Of a stretch of DNA of 64,000 nucleotides, positions 49,095 through 63,470 are shown one piece after another; position 1 is the first letter of the stretch; the number at the start of each line of letters is the position of its first letter. The notes under the pieces are model-generated. The model was given only the letters and a program-made list of their open reading frames with translations, was not told the DNA's origin and did no database searches. A program made the position numbers and the translations under genes. Location: assembly GCA_018907035.1 (NCBI GenBank), contig JACCIC010000063.1, positions 496,001 through 560,000 on the forward strand, given 5' to 3'. The DNA is from Sycobia sp. Sy_11 (Eukaryota; Arthropoda; Insecta; Hymenoptera; Epichrysomallidae).

Positions 49095-50219
49095 CTTTTT
49101 AACCATTCGTTCTCTCCCTTTTTCTATCCCTGCCCGGATTTAGGGCAGGAAAGTTTTCAAGGAGCGAGTGTTGTTGACGGGGAAGAAACGATTATATGGC
49201 TCTTCGTTCGCAAAGGAATTTCTTTGATTTTAGAGAGTGGAAAACGGCGCTGATCACGCCAAAAATGTTGGACGGCGTGACTTACATAAAATAGAGAAAA
49301 TGTTGGCTCTGCGGCATTTATATTCTAGAAAATGGGATGAAAGTGCACATGACATTTATTTGATAATAAATATAGGAGCGACTACGGAGGGTTCGGTAGT
49401 TTTTAACAGGATCACAAAACCATTTAAAGATTTTAGATGATAAATAAACTCTATTGCATTGATTTGGGAAATAGAAATATTTATGCATCTCCCTGATCAT
49501 TATTTGGATGAAATTATTGAATAATAGTTATTATATCAAATTATTCGATGAAATAGGTTAATATTTTGGAAGTGAGTATATTATAATTGTGATTACGAAG
49601 TATCTATTAAATCAAAAAAGTTTTGATTTAATCAAAGCAATAAAACTGTGGTCAAGTAGTTTATAACGTTTATTATGTGTTATAACTACTGCTTGTATAT
49701 ATAATTATAATATAGAAGTCAGAAAAATAAGATGAAAGATAGAATGGCTAAATCTGCTTATTACATATGCTGTTGTAAGGAAACTCGGGGATCCTTCGGG
49801 TACTATCGTAAAAAAGTTTAAGTCTGCTTATACAAGATAAGAAATATTTCACAAAAATAAACAAAATTTTTATTCGAATGTTCCGCGGAATATGAAAGTA
49901 AATAATACATTAGTTTATTTATAGCTGAGACCAATTAATTCTTGTAGATATACGAGAAAAAGCCTTTTAGAAGACAGCAGTAGCTTCACAAAATAAATAA
50001 AAATTTCGTAATGAAGTCAATCGTTGTTGACTCAGTGTGAAATATCGCACAGTAATTGAGAAAATGAAAAGTCTATAATAAATATATAACAGTCGTACTA
50101 ATGTTTCAAAATGCAATGTACAGATTTATTTCGTGACCGTAAAACTGGAATATGGTCAAATGGGATTCAGCAAGCCCATAACAAGGAGGTATCGAATTAA
50201 TATCTGTTTCTTTTTAAAG
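49091..50219. other. Mixed then AT-rich sequence
   Basis: The 67-codon plus-strand frame at 49237-49440 is unidentified. Otherwise nothing seen. Confidence 0.45.
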
Positions 50220-50441
50220 CATCCTAATCTCAAAGACGCCAAACAATTTTCCACTCTCTATAATGCTCTCTCGCTGCTCTGTCGAACTAATTTAATTTTA
50301 AACTGCATGGGGAATTGTGCCAAGTCGAGGGTATTTATTACAGTTGAGCAAGTTTTGAGCGAGCCTCCACGGTGTTTGCCGGAAGCTGTATTTCAGCAAA
50401 CATTCGCTTTTTCCAAAGCACACTCGCAAAATTACGAATCG
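50220..50441 (+). CDS. Possible internal exon, unidentified
   Basis: A pyrimidine-rich acceptor (TCTGTTTCTTTTTAAAG) ends at 50219 and a strong donor CG|GTAAGTATA begins at 50442. The interval is 222 bases, exactly 74 codons, open in the frame that starts HPNLKDAKQF and ends QNYES. The same frame is open upstream to an ATG at 50133 and stops just after the donor, as expected if splicing removes what follows. No protein family is recognised, so coding status is unproven. Confidence 0.25.
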
Positions 50442-51467
50442 GTAAGTATATAGGTATAGCTCGGGCCCGCTCATATTTCAAAGCAGTAACAGTCCTCGTA
50501 AAATCTAACGATTTCTTTCCGTAACTTTCGTTCCCATTTCAATTACGCCCTGTTTTTTTTCTTTATTACACTCTTATAATTGAATGATAAGAAAGCGGGT
50601 CGAAGTATAAGCCACGTATTTATTTCATTCGCCTAGATACACGTATGACCTTATCGATTTTATCTAGCGGCTACATCATCTTATTTTATTTTGGATCTCG
50701 TACTTTACGAGTTTACCGACGGGGCGGGAAATATTCCGAAATAAAGCTTCGAAACTCCTCTACCAAGAGCTCCTCTGGGTAAACTTAGGAACGTATAAGG
50801 CTGGTATGAAGAATTGGCTCGTATCGATGTTTCGAACAAATATGAGGAAAACTCATTTTTAAGAGTTTACCAAGAGCAGGGAGTGTATCAATGCGAAGCG
50901 CAAACATATAGTAATGTATTATAACTAGAAATTTGCAAATATTCCAGAATATTTTCGTAGGACATAGACGAAATTTCATTTCTTATGCATTAAAAATGTT
51001 TTTATATTTAAATTTTATATTCATTTTTATCAACCAGAAAATAATTAAAGGACATTATCAGTAAATTCATCAACAATTGCTTTTAAAATAATCATCATTA
51101 ACTATAAAACGAATATGCCATTGTGGCTATATTTTTGAAGCATTGATTTTATGTGCTTATTCATGACTCAGAAGGTTTTTCTCAAAATGATGAAAACAAT
51201 TTTTCGAAGTATTGTTAAGTAGATATAGAAGTATTTGAAACAATGCCGTATAAGCGGCACAGTGCTACTCCTCTGCAGTATTAAAATTAATCGATGTTAA
51301 CCTAATTGCACTCGCCTATCAATTTCGAGTGGATCTAATTAATCAAACATCTACTCATATAGTTTCTCGCGTACTGCAAATGATTTAACAATTGTTCTCT
51401 ATTTCAGTTTATTTCGCCTCGATCGAAACAATAGTTCAAAACATTCACTATTGTTTTGTGAGCATAT
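50442..51467. other. Mixed then AT-rich sequence
   Basis: 50600-50780 is slightly GC-richer. Nothing recognisable. Confidence 0.45.
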
Positions 51468-54400
51468 ATGAGTTTCAATTTAACTGTTAATGACGATAAT
51501 ATTATTGGAGTTTTGGGAATTCATATAAAAAATCCGCTAGATTATCGAATGGTGATGAAAATTGAGTGTTTCAGTAATCTTGAAAAAACTTGTTTTTTGA
51601 AAATTTTATTTTCAAAACATACTATTTTTCACCTTTTTTATAGTATCTTATTTTCTAAAGATTGTTTGTATGGTTCAAAATGCTCCTTGCAAATTAGTAA
51701 CAGATCATTAATGACGATTTAGTATGCTAGGTTCATGACATTTTAATATATCATTTTAAGTGCGTACACATTACAATATTACAACTATATCGATAGACAT
51801 CGAAAGCGCGATAATTAATTTGACACTCGGGGCTGGATGGAGTAGAGATCCTCGAGTGTTGAGTTGCACGTCAAGCAGAAATTAATTCAACGAGCCCAAG
51901 CACATAATATAAGGCCATAAGTTTTAGTGCGGTGCAGAGCTTTATTCAGGTTGTTGCTAGGCTGTGAGGCAGCTAATTCTGGTGGCCAATTTTGAAATTT
52001 AATATAAGATGTTTAAAATTATAACAACTTTCAATGTAGTTTATTAGCAATATACGTGTAATTAAAATAATTACGTTATTTATTATAAATAATTTATAGG
52101 CTTAGGTAAAAGTACTTGAAAAATGAGTTTTAATTAAAATGCAATTTATATGCAAAATTATAGCAAATTCTTTCACTACGTGAGCATTTTTTCATTAATT
52201 ACATAAAGTATCACACGCGCTGCTTGTATTGTACTCAGAGAATATTAAATCTTTTCATATTATCGCTATTTCCATGCTCTAAAATATAAATCCATACTAG
52301 TGTGCAATTTAATTTTTAACTCGTGAAATTTACTAAAACCAATATTTATCATTAATTTGGACTGATTATCTTGTTATTCGTACAAAAATTTTCATAATTC
52401 CCTATACTATGTATAATTATAGACATAATTATAAACAGTCGAGGAAACAGTATTTGATTTTTGTAATGTACCATAATTCACGTGCTTAAAAAAACATCTA
52501 AGAATGGACATAAAAAGCTTTAATCCGTTTCGACAATTAAATCAAAGCCACAGAGACTCAAATATTTTCAATTTTCATGCAATAGAAATTACCATATAAA
52601 CCAATTCCTCCTTTTAAATTTATAATAAACAAGACGGATGCGAGCCATTTGAAAAACATTATGCAAATATTTCAAGTTTCTCACGTTTCATATTGCAGCT
52701 AATATGTCATCGCTTTAGACAATGTCCATGCGTGAATTACACACACGGACGTTAACGTGCTAACCTGCCTCTCTTTTCCCACTTTTCTCGCCTGTTCTTT
52801 GACTCTCATTACGTCGTTTCCTGCACGCTTAGCGAGAAACTCGAGGACGTCAATCTCTAGAGCACTTCTCATTTTCATAAGGGCGAAGCATTATTTGATT
52901 ATAGGAGTTTTATAGGTGACATATATTACAGTTTTCGCAAAACTTTTACCTCGTATACTTCTTATAGTCGTTTCATAAAGAGTAGTTTTATTATTAATAT
53001 AAATTTTATTAGATTTTAAATTTTTCTTCCGATAATTTGCAGAATTTTGAAGTACTTTCATTTACTTTTGAATAAAGAAATTCAATAAGATCTATACTTT
53101 TTTATACCTGATGACAATGAGTGTATAAAAGTTGATATGTATTTAATCTTTGCAATGCTCGGGTTTTTCAAATTGTGCTAGTAACTCTCGTTTTGCTCAA
53201 GCTATAAGATTCATGCCCACTCAGCATTAACCTCGAAAGATGTATATTATTAGTACATTAGTACTTACAGAACACTAAATCTAAATATTTTCTTATTGCA
53301 TTTTTTATAATTTTCTTCTGTTGTTAAAATTAATTCTATTGTTAAATTTCAATTTAATTCTCTTTTATTGTTGTTATATTTCTATTTATTATCTTTTTTA
53401 TTATTCTAATTCTAGATCCGATCCTCGAAATCACTATTATTTAGGTCACAAATAGAAACATTTTTATATTTATTATATTTTAGTTTATAATTAACGTCTA
53501 AGCATAATTGAGACTGATATATTGAAAACGCACACACGCGCGCGTGCATTCTACAAGCGAACAACTCATGTACTATAATATAATTTATTGGTCGAGTTCA
53601 GTATTCACATAAAAGAGGTCTTCACATACACGTTGAATTTTTAACTGCACGTTTTCCTTTTACAACGCCTTTTACAAAGTTTTTTCTTTCTTGATGCTAT
53701 ACTGTTCTTCTTTCCCATTGTATGAAAGCACTATGCAGCGTTTCGCCTTAGTATTGCGGGCAAATTTTCAAAGTGCAATAGTGGCGCCTGCATTGTTTCG
53801 GTAAGCGAAGGGCATGAACAGACCCAGCGCTCAGAAAAAGATCGACCAGTTTTGTAGAACTTCTAAAAATTCCTGCGGATAAGATAGAAACATCTTCGGT
53901 CTTTCTACTTTAAGATACCTTTTACAAGATGTTTAAGCTTATCCACTTGAAATAACTTTTCTTAATTAAAAATTTTTTTTTCGTTAAAAGAAAATTGGAT
54001 TTTCATAAATTGCTTCAATTTTTTTTATTTAAAATTTACAAAATATAAGCTTTTAACATATAAGTTTCTCAAAATAATATTCTATTATTCAAAGATTCAA
54101 ATCATATTCACTCAAATTCATTTAAAGTAATCATCAAATATTTCAGAATATAAGTTTACAGTTGTAGGCATAAGTACATTTTTAATTATCAAATTATTCA
54201 TAATTTATATTTTAATTTTGGTTCAATAAAGCCTGAAAACGATAGACAAGTATTTTCTATAAATTGTAGCTCTAATAAAATATCGCATTTTATTATTGTT
54301 ATACATTTAAAAGACAATTCATCGTTGTTTCGGAAAACAAAATTTCAAAAATACATTTGGAATAGAACGAGGTCCGAGGTTTGTATTTCTCCGTTTGCCT

Positions 54401-56615
54401 ATCAAAATTTTATTTTTTAAAATAAAATTTTTATTTACTTTTTATTTACTGATGGATTGGTTAAAAAGCTATATTTATTTTTGAATTCTATCACCATGCT
54501 GTCTATTTTTTTATGTTGACGAAATTTTTCTTCCAAGTTTAAGTTGATGAAAAATTTACACTGAAATATGATTTTTCTACTTTGATATTTAAAATGCGAT
54601 TTCTTTAAAGTAAGTCTGATGATAAGATTTTTTTTAAGTTCGATATAGTGCGTATGTAATTTTCCAAATATACTATTGTGATCTCATATCTTAATGAAAA
54701 TTCATATAGATGCAATAATCTGAATACGAACGTTGATTTGCACTGTTTCTACGTGTAAAGCAAATACCAAATTTCACAGAAATTACTATGATGTTGTTTT
54801 GTATAATACTTTTACTACATACATTTTTGTCATTTTTCTGCAAAATATATAATATGAATTTGGCAGACATCTACTTTTATTGATAAAATTTTTTTTAATT
54901 ATATATCTGCATCATTTAAACAATCCTAACAGTGTTACCACAATTTCATTACGTTTTTTCCGTATATACGTGTTTCTAAGAATTCAAGTAAACCTCACCG
55001 CAATTCCAGTTTTGCAGTCTCATCTCAAAAAGCTACTCCAAAGAAAATATTTCACATGTTCCTTCAATTTGTGCATTGAATAATAATACTTGGCGGATGA
55101 AATATTTTATTCTTTTTTGAATGAACAAAAAAGTCTTGATGTCTTCTATTTATTTTATACGCGAGTTCTCCCGAATACGAAAAAGAGACAAATTTAAAGG
55201 AGAGATATAATTTTCATGGAAAAGAAGAATAAAGGAAATAACACTTTTTCGTTTTTCAATGTCTAATAGGTTATTTTCGTTCTTTATTCTCGCTACAATT
55301 GATACTAAAGCCACATATTTACTGCATATTGAGACCCGATTTTATTATATTGTCACGCAAGCAGCAAAGCGAAAATAGGCAAAAAGTTTAATGGAATATT
55401 TTCCTCGATTGACGCATTGCGCACCTGCTTCGATTTTTCAAGAATCTCACGCATTTTTATCACTGTAATAGATTAAAAAGATAGTGACGTGCGGAATTTG
55501 CAGTCATTTCCTGTATTTTTATAATGCTTTCAGTGATTCAGTGGAACTTTCAATTTAGAAGAAGTAGTCAAATAAAATTGTTATCAAATGGAAAACGTTG
55601 CTTTCTCCCTTGAATTTTAGAGAATACAAGTCTCGAGATATTAATGAGGCCTACTAATTAAAAAATTAAATTATATTTTATAATTTTAATTTCTAGCAAT
55701 TATTAGTAAAAATTTTAAAACGCGTCGCTTAGGGTGGAATTGAAACAATTTTAAACAATCGATAAATTCCGTATAAAGTTTGAAGAAATTTCTAGGTAAA
55801 AAGACCATTAAATAAAAGAAATATAAAAAGAGATTTCATCTCTCGTACCATACATTTATAGATTTTTTCTTCTACAAAATAAAAAAATTACGTTATATGC
55901 AAACTACCTTATTCTAATGGTTTTTTTATAGATATAATAGTTTTTGTTTTGTCAATGTTGCATAAATAAATAACGCAGATAGTTCGCTTAGAATATTCCA
56001 AATCTCTATCCCATATGCCCAAAAGATAGTCCTTTATCGATCGTCATTGCAAAAATATATACTTCAAAATATTCTAAAACCAATAAAAATTAATAAAATC
56101 CATTAAGTAGTACTAAAATTTTGCAAGTATATACGAACCACGCAGAGATCCATTTATACATATATTTATATATTTACATTTTAGGCTAGTTTGTAAAACA
56201 AAACCATAATTATAACATTGCCATATATTTCATCTTCGTAAAATAGACAAATTATATTTAAAAATAATTTAAATAAATTATATTAATAATTTTGAGAAAT
56301 ATCAGGAAATATCTCGTCCGTTCATAATAAATAAATGCATATATAATTCGAAAAATCATGAACAATTATATTACTTAATACATTAAGTATTAGTTTTAAG
56401 AATATCAATCAACTAATATCAATAAAGTCCAAGAATTTTGTTAGAAATATAATTAGACCATTGTTCCGATATAGGTAAATTTTATTTCTCGTTTCACTTT
56501 TTTACAATTTATGACTTCTCTAAGTCAGTTGTCAATGTCATTTTCTAATATTAACAGTATATTACAAAATCTCTACCCGGAATAAATACATAAAAAATAA
56601 ATATCGGGTCTGGCG
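51468..56615. other. Long AT-rich gene desert
   Basis: About 5 kb. The largest frame is 84 codons (51468-51722, +) with desert composition. GC-richer islets occur at 51800-51960 and 52740-52880. A short CA/CG alternating tract lies at about 53530-53548. No gene, RNA or mobile element recognised. Confidence 0.55.
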
Positions 56616-56619
56616 TATC

Positions 56620-57070
56620 AATAGAGTAAGAAGGAGCCCAGAGCGCTTGACGCTCCTTCGCTGTCTTGGCTTAACGTCTCATCCCCTGTGCGAAAGGATC
56701 CGAGGGCGCCTCTAGCATCAGCCGCAGCATACAAGTTTTACTTTAACAATCTGCTTACGTATTCTCTCGTTTCTGGTTGGCTCGGCCGCATTTAGAACCG
56801 ACAACTAAATTGACCATGGCGGCGGCGAGGGCGGCTCACCGGTGGCCCCTCCGCTCAGTCCCCAACGGGACACCCGTCCCGGCCGGGGCGTGGCGTCGCC
56901 ATGCGCAAAATTCATCGCCCGATTAAGTGTTTCCGAAGGAGCGATATTTTCAATAGCCGCGTCTCCCGGGGGAGGGTAGCGCTCGATGAAATTTTCGCCG
57001 CGCGCGCGCGCGCAAACTGCTCCGGGGTACGTGAGATGGGAAGGAGGGCGGCGAGATACATCGGTCCGAT
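56620..57070. other. CpG island with strong Kozak ATG
   Basis: GC- and CpG-rich block of about 450 bases, most extreme at 56815-57030, including a (CG)n run at 56999-57012. ACCATGG at 56814-56820 is an optimal animal start context, but the frame closes after 36 codons (alanine/arginine/proline-rich). A second frame from 56901 gives 69 codons. Neither is recognised. A promoter or 5' exon is plausible. Confidence 0.5.
56631..56658. repeat. Hairpin at island edge
   Basis: Perfect 7-bp arms AAGGAGC (56631-56637) and GCTCCTT (56652-56658) with AGCGCT in the loop. Confidence 0.6.
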
Positions 57071-58685
57071 GGTTCTTTTGATAATTGCAAGATTCCGCCC
57101 TGCTAGCTGAATAATTTCAATCGGCACCTAGTCGATTAGAATTAACGGTGGTTCTTTTTTCGCAGAGTCGAGGATTAAAATGTTGAATCCGTGCGAGCGT
57201 TAAAATCTATATTCAATTGTTTTAAGATAGAAAGTATTATGATGGGAAATATAGATTTTTTAACTAAACCACTTTTTTTCGTTGTTTGTTCTTAAAATGT
57301 TACAAAAAAACTTGTTCTTTTAAATATTCTGATAGATATAATTTTGGATGTTGCACCGAGAGATAAAAATATTTCAAAAGCTCTTTTTGTAAAATAACTG
57401 AAAAAAGAGCAGCTAAGTGAACATACTACTTAGCCAGCGATATTTTAAGTATATTTCTTATCACTTGACAACGTGCCACGTCAGAAAAATGATAAATAAT
57501 GCTCCTCGAGTAGGGACGCAAAAGATAAATGGGAAAAAATTGTTGAAGCAGCACGTTATTCTTTCCATTTTTGGCCACACCCACAAACATTACTTTCGTT
57601 TTGATTCAGCATAAGTTGTATTAAGTAATCGTAAAAATGAAATACTCTGCTTTGTTAAAAAGACGAAAAATTAATCACCACGAAATGAATGTAGAATTTA
57701 TTGCTTAAACACATTAGATGTTTAATTCAGAATTTGTTTTATACTTTTTATAATTATGTAACGCATACACGTAAAGCATTGCAACTCATAAATAGATTTT
57801 AAGGACAAAGTCACTTGTTAGAATTGGTGGAATTTGATTGATACACAAGCAGTCTTTTTCGAATATACTTAAATAGAACAGGTGCGCAACCATTTCGTCC
57901 AATGACCCTTTGGTACGAAAAAAATTCAGAATTAAAATTTCCACGGATCTTTATGAGGTGAAGGATACGTTTGAAGAAATATAAATGACTTATGTGAGCA
58001 CGTGCTCGCTCGAAATTGTAATTCTAAAATTCGCGGGACTTGAGGGATATTAGAAAGAACTGTTAGGCAGATGTTCTATTTCGATATATTAGAAAAGATT
58101 CTGTCAATTACACTTGAATATAGGCCTAAACACCTGACTCGCTTCTGCTAAAATTAAAACATGGAGGGTATCGTGTATATGAAACTATTATGTGAGATCT
58201 TCACATGTAAGGTTAGCGTATATGGTTAGAAATGTATGGTTGTAAAATTTTCGTGTCTGAGATTGGAAAGTTATTTATATATAAGAATGGAAAATCTAAA
58301 TTTAGAGAATACAATATACCAAATTCTGATTTATAATATCTGATATTGCACGATTTGCAGAATATTATATTTGAACGCATGATAAGCTTTATGAAAATGA
58401 ATTTTGTTTTGGGGTATTCTATGAATTTTTATATAACGCACAATGATGCTTAGAGATCCGTAAATTATAGATTAAGATTATTTATGATTTTCTTTTTATA
58501 AAAAGATTTGTCCATTGATTTTTTTTTTTTCATTTCAGTTGCACCAAATGTAAACCTTGTCTACTCAATAATGCGCGTTCTTTCCGTAATGTGCACGTTT
58601 CGTACAAAATCAACGTAACAAGCCTTCACACCACTCGATATGCAATCGTATCGGCTTCTTTTCTATTGTATAGGTCCATAGATTT
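57071..58685. other. AT-rich stretch
   Basis: Nothing recognisable. Confidence 0.5.
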
Positions 58686-58689
58686 AACT

Positions 58690-59270
58690 TTATTTGACAG
58701 AGCACGAGACAATGACAATAATTCGAGCAGAGGGTGCTGTGTAACGAAGCCTTGCAAATAATTGCCCTCCACCTCCAGGACCGGTCGCATATAAAACTGT
58801 CTCCCCGGCCAGAGGGAGACGATTCGCGAAATCGCCGGGAGGGCTGCCGAGCGATGCCCCATACGGAAGCAACGAATCGTCTCCTTCACTTCCTCCTCGA
58901 GAGCTCGCCCTACCCCTCCGCGCGCCGCCGTCGCCACCGCCGCCCCTTTCTTGCTCCCGACTCAGCTTTCGAGACGAAGTGCTCCTGCAACCAATGTAAA
59001 TCTGCCCCCCCCTTCCCTCTGCTTTCAACTTTCTCGTAGCAGCGCGGCGCGCTGCAGTCCTCGCACTTGCACATATACGTATATATGTACGTAGGACTCG
59101 TCCTGCAGTGTGTCTGTGCATATACATACACGTAGAACAGCCGGGGAAGGTTTGGATTGGCGCCAGATTGCGATCTATTAGACTATCGGGCGAGGGGGTG
59201 GAGGGGGGGAGTTTGGCTAGGAAAACGTGCCGGGAAGGATAAGGGCGAGAACTGAAGGCGGTTACTTAGA
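58690..59270. other. CpG island
   Basis: About 580 bases rich in GC and CpG, open on both strands (145 and 103 codons minus, 101 codons plus) because stops are rare at this composition. The products are serine/arginine/glycine-rich with no recognised domain. G-rich segments occur near 59187-59212. Regulatory or promoter role possible. Confidence 0.5.
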
Positions 59271-62200
59271 CGATGCAAGCTTTGAAGAAAATGGAGACGG
59301 GTGTTCGCGGGCGCTATTGTTTGGCTCATGCACACGAGTCTTAGCTAGATTAATGAATGATTGCGTAAATTCCGAGAGTACTTGCTCGGTGAAAAACTAG
59401 CAGTGAGAAACTGCCCGTGGATTTTTATTCACTGTTAACACAGGCTTTCTATAAATTTTTAGCTTCTCTGAGTATGAAAAAAAAAAAATACAAAACGTTG
59501 CATTCATTGTACCTACGAAGTATCGTTGGATCTTGGAAACTATCGTCAAAACTACTAAGATTGTTCAAAGTATGTAGTTGTGAAAACCTTGGAGAAATTT
59601 TACAAAAAGGAAAAATAAGAAAAAATAAGACAGCACTAAAGAACAAGATAAAATTCGCCGACAAGATGTAAGTTTTTGTTCAGATGTTTAATTTCTGTTG
59701 ACTTGTGTATATTTCTTCTTATATGCACACAAAAAGAAATTCTCTGAAAAATATTATATTAATCTCAAAATCAAATAATCCAAAACATTCTTGTTAATAT
59801 TATTGCTTCTGCATACGAAGTATTTAGTTTAAATACACTGGTTGCTTTCATAAATTACGAAGTCTGGGAAATATTTTATTTATGCTTCTTGGATAATAGT
59901 TATGTCTTACTGATTTGAAACGTATAAAATTCACCAATATTGCGTAAAATTGATTAAAGTTGCGAAAAATAAGATTAATTTATATATTTATTAAAGAACA
60001 TTTCTCAACTCGAATATAATATACTTACGTGCGTGTTTTTTTAAATTCCTAATGTAGTTACAAGAATTTTTCGATGTTATAGTTTTACGATCTTCAGTAA
60101 TGTAAGCGATAATTCCGCAATTATCGCAAACCGCAACGTTTTCACAGATCGTTTCAATTTTGGAAGTAAGCAAAAGTCGCAGGAGCCGTTAAATGCAGTG
60201 ACTCAGAAATCACCGCGGTGTTATTTTGGTGAAAAATTCAGCACCATATATCACGTGTGAGCAGATGTTTTACGGTGATAATAAGAAAAACAATTTTACA
60301 CAGGCTTTCATACACGGAATATTTGAAAAAAAATTAGATGTCACGAGTTAAAAAATATTCCACTATTGTCAGCAATTTTTCTCAGAGCATTTCGACGCTT
60401 TCGGAAAATAATTTTTTTCATTGCTTCAACATTTTCTGATCCGTTGCTGCAGCACTGGGGCGTTTAGAGCGAAATCCAGCACTGGCATGTTTTCGACTTT
60501 CTTCGAATAGTTTGACGATTGGCGGTATATGGCGATAAAAGACGAATACTACACGTAGAGAGAAAAAATGAGAACGTGGATGTTATTAAAAATAGGAAAG
60601 TATGTTCAGAACGCTATTACCAGTATAAAAGAAAAAATCTTACATTTTCGGAATGAATTCTAAACATTTAATTTATGTATTATATAATTATATGTTAATA
60701 TAAATAGCATTGTCAATAGGTATCTAAAATAGTATCCATTATTTCACACCTACAATTATTTTTTTCACTTTCTTACTTCTACATAATCCGTATTATAGTA
60801 TTAATCCTAATAGTATCTTATGGGAATTGTTTTTATTACATAAATAAATAATTAAATAACGTAAACTGATATTGAATATTTTATTTTAAAAGATTAAACA
60901 TAAGTCACATTTATATCTTAGATCAAGTGAAGATATGAAGATATGAAGAGTTTCTGAATTCAATGTGAAAATTAGCTGACCCCATTGACAGCATAATTAT
61001 ATTGTTATCAAATTCTCTTGCTCTTGAAGACTTTTCATTCATAAAGTATTAAAGCAATTTGAAACTAATTAATGAGGTCCTAAACTATTAAGCAATTATA
61101 TATTCATTTAAAATTGTAATTTTATAATTGCCTGCAGATCATTTTGCTTATTGAATTTATTTTATAAAAAAGGTCGCATTAACGTTTCTGTGTAATTTTC
61201 TCTTGACCCAAAATTAATGTGACATCGTTTTTCGCGAATAGCGTGTTTGCAAAACTTTTCCATTCTTTAACAAACAATGATACCATTAGGAAATATAAGC
61301 AGGACAGTAATGATGTTCTTTTTCAGAAAGAACGAGCTTGGAACTTTTCGCATAATTACCTATGTAAGAAAATTTTATGAGCGCAGCTGAGTCGGTAACA
61401 AATGAACCCATAGCCCTGCAATAAGAGCGAACAAACATCTTATAGGGCTCGCACAAACGAAAGGAATAACGAACAAAAACTGGCGGTCTTATTACGACAT
61501 TCGTCCTGATGCATTTGCTAATTGTTTCCTCCTGCGAGTATGCTGTACCCCGGAAATATATGCAGAGGAGCTGCTTTTGTAAAACTCGAGGGAGATGCGC
61601 GACCTACATTTACGATTCGAACTCTATACACGAAATTTTGCTTTGGTAGTCAATACAAGATGATTTATACTATAGGCACAATCAGTTCGTGATTCATTAA
61701 TATTAGTCTCCATAAAACGTATAAGGTTACGATAGAACAGATTTATTGTTAGCTTTAACTGAGTCAGACAAAAAATAGCACAAAAAATTGTGTAAATCAT
61801 TAAGTACATGCGATAAATTTGAACTTAATCAATTTATTCCCTTCAGCATTATATTGTTGAGGTAGATTATAACCTAAACATTTACTGAATACTTCACTGT
61901 CGAAAAAATATCAGAGTAAAGACGATATTGAACGGCAGTTTTTCTGAGAAATATTTTGGATATTTGGATATTATTTATTTAATTAATTAACGAACTAATT
62001 AATTTTTGTTTATTATAAGAACTAGCTACTCGTTATCTGAATTTCCAACATCGAAAAATCCGTGCTATGTAAAATACACTGTTTTATAAAGTGCCTCCAA
62101 AATGACAGGAACAGAATGGGGCTCTTTTTGTTGGGGCTCTACAAAATTTGTTGGATAATTCGATAGTACATTTCAGTTTTTATAGTTGGAGTGAACCTGT

Positions 62201-63212
62201 GCAGGTGTCTACGGTACAAACTGTTCTACCAACCGAAATAAAAGTGTGAAATAAAAAAAAAGTTTGACTTCGAAATATGTACAAAAAAGTTACGTGTGAA
62301 TGGAAATTCATGAAATTCTTCTGAAAATCAGCGTCCTGCAGTAATTTTATTATTTAAATTTTTTAGTAGAATTTTTTGAAATCATATTTTAAAGATTTTT
62401 ATTTTCTGTAATTTTTTCGAAGTTTGTCTTTCTGTTAAATTTTTCTGTTAATATTTTTATTGAAAAAATTTTTAATATTTTATATAAATGTAAACTGCAG
62501 TCAATTTCTGAAAACTGAATTAATATAAATATCCAAGATCTTTGCAAAGGAATTTCATATACGATATGATCCTATTTTTTATTTCTCTTTAATGATTTAT
62601 CGCGTAAGTGTTAATATATTATTGGATTTACCGTTGTATAAAAAAAAAAAATTACGGATTAAAATCATTTCCCCATGGAAATATATCAGTTTAAAGATTA
62701 GACTCCTGAAAGAGAACCATAAGATAAAAAGACAAGATATAATTATTTGCATGATGATGGTCTCTTTATTTTATTTTATTCTATTTTTTAAAATTACGCA
62801 TTTGCACAAAATTGAATATTATATAAATAGTACTGATTGTGAGCAAAGGAAACATCGAAATGAATTATACTTAATTATATGATCGTGAATGTAACTTCTA
62901 GATTTCGTACTCAGCTAAATCTCAATTGAGCCTCTCTGTAGTATTAGCAGGCTTTCGTCCAATTTCCTCCTCCCTTGAGTGTAAAGCAAAATTTTTCAGG
63001 TACGTAAACAATAAGAGCGAAGCGCAGGGTGGGTTCGAATCACGGAGCATCCAGAGATAATCTATATACGCATGTAGGTCGCGTAACTGTAAACTAACGC
63101 ACTCAGCCAACTGCAGTTCATGTAGATACAGCGCTTCACAAATGATCCCATTATCTCCCTTACTGCTGCTCCAGATTGCTCTCGGTACTTGGATCGCAGA
63201 TTTCATGTGGAT
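59271..63212. other. AT-rich gene desert
   Basis: About 3.9 kb. A poly-A of about 11 bases lies near 59478. Frames of 60-96 codons occur (59417-59671, 61624-61809, 62592-62882, 62922-63206) without recognisable identity. A B-box-like GGTTCGAATC at about 63033 has no matching tRNA fold. 60420-60550 and 61380-61620 are slightly GC-richer. Confidence 0.5.
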
Positions 63213-63240
63213 AGAGAGAGGTAGAGAGAGGGAGAGAGAG

Positions 63241-63305
<65 letters not shown>
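63213..63305. repeat. Longest (GA)n microsatellite
   Basis: About 93 bases of GA, imperfect to 63242 and pure from about 63243. Arrays like this are potential binding sites for GAGA-type factors; that is family knowledge. Confidence 0.97.
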
Positions 63306-63308
<3 letters not shown>

Positions 63309-63470
63309 AATATAGAGTGAGAGGTCACGGAACGATAGTGAAAGAGAAATGAAATAAAATAAAGGGGCTATTTGAACGTATATTTTAAGATATAAATGTA
63401 GAAGCTATTTTAGGGTGAAGTTCAGATGAAGTAGATAGAATATATAGTTATTTTCCTCCGAAGACCGTAA

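Noticed and set aside
58690..59127. 145-codon minus-strand frame, with another on the same strand and one opposite
   Set aside because: Simultaneous openness on both strands in a CpG island reflects low stop frequency. The products are Arg/Gly/Ser-rich without domains.
63010..63070. B-box-like GGTTCGAATC (both strands plausible)
   Set aside because: No convincing A-box at tRNA spacing and the T-stem pairs poorly on either strand.
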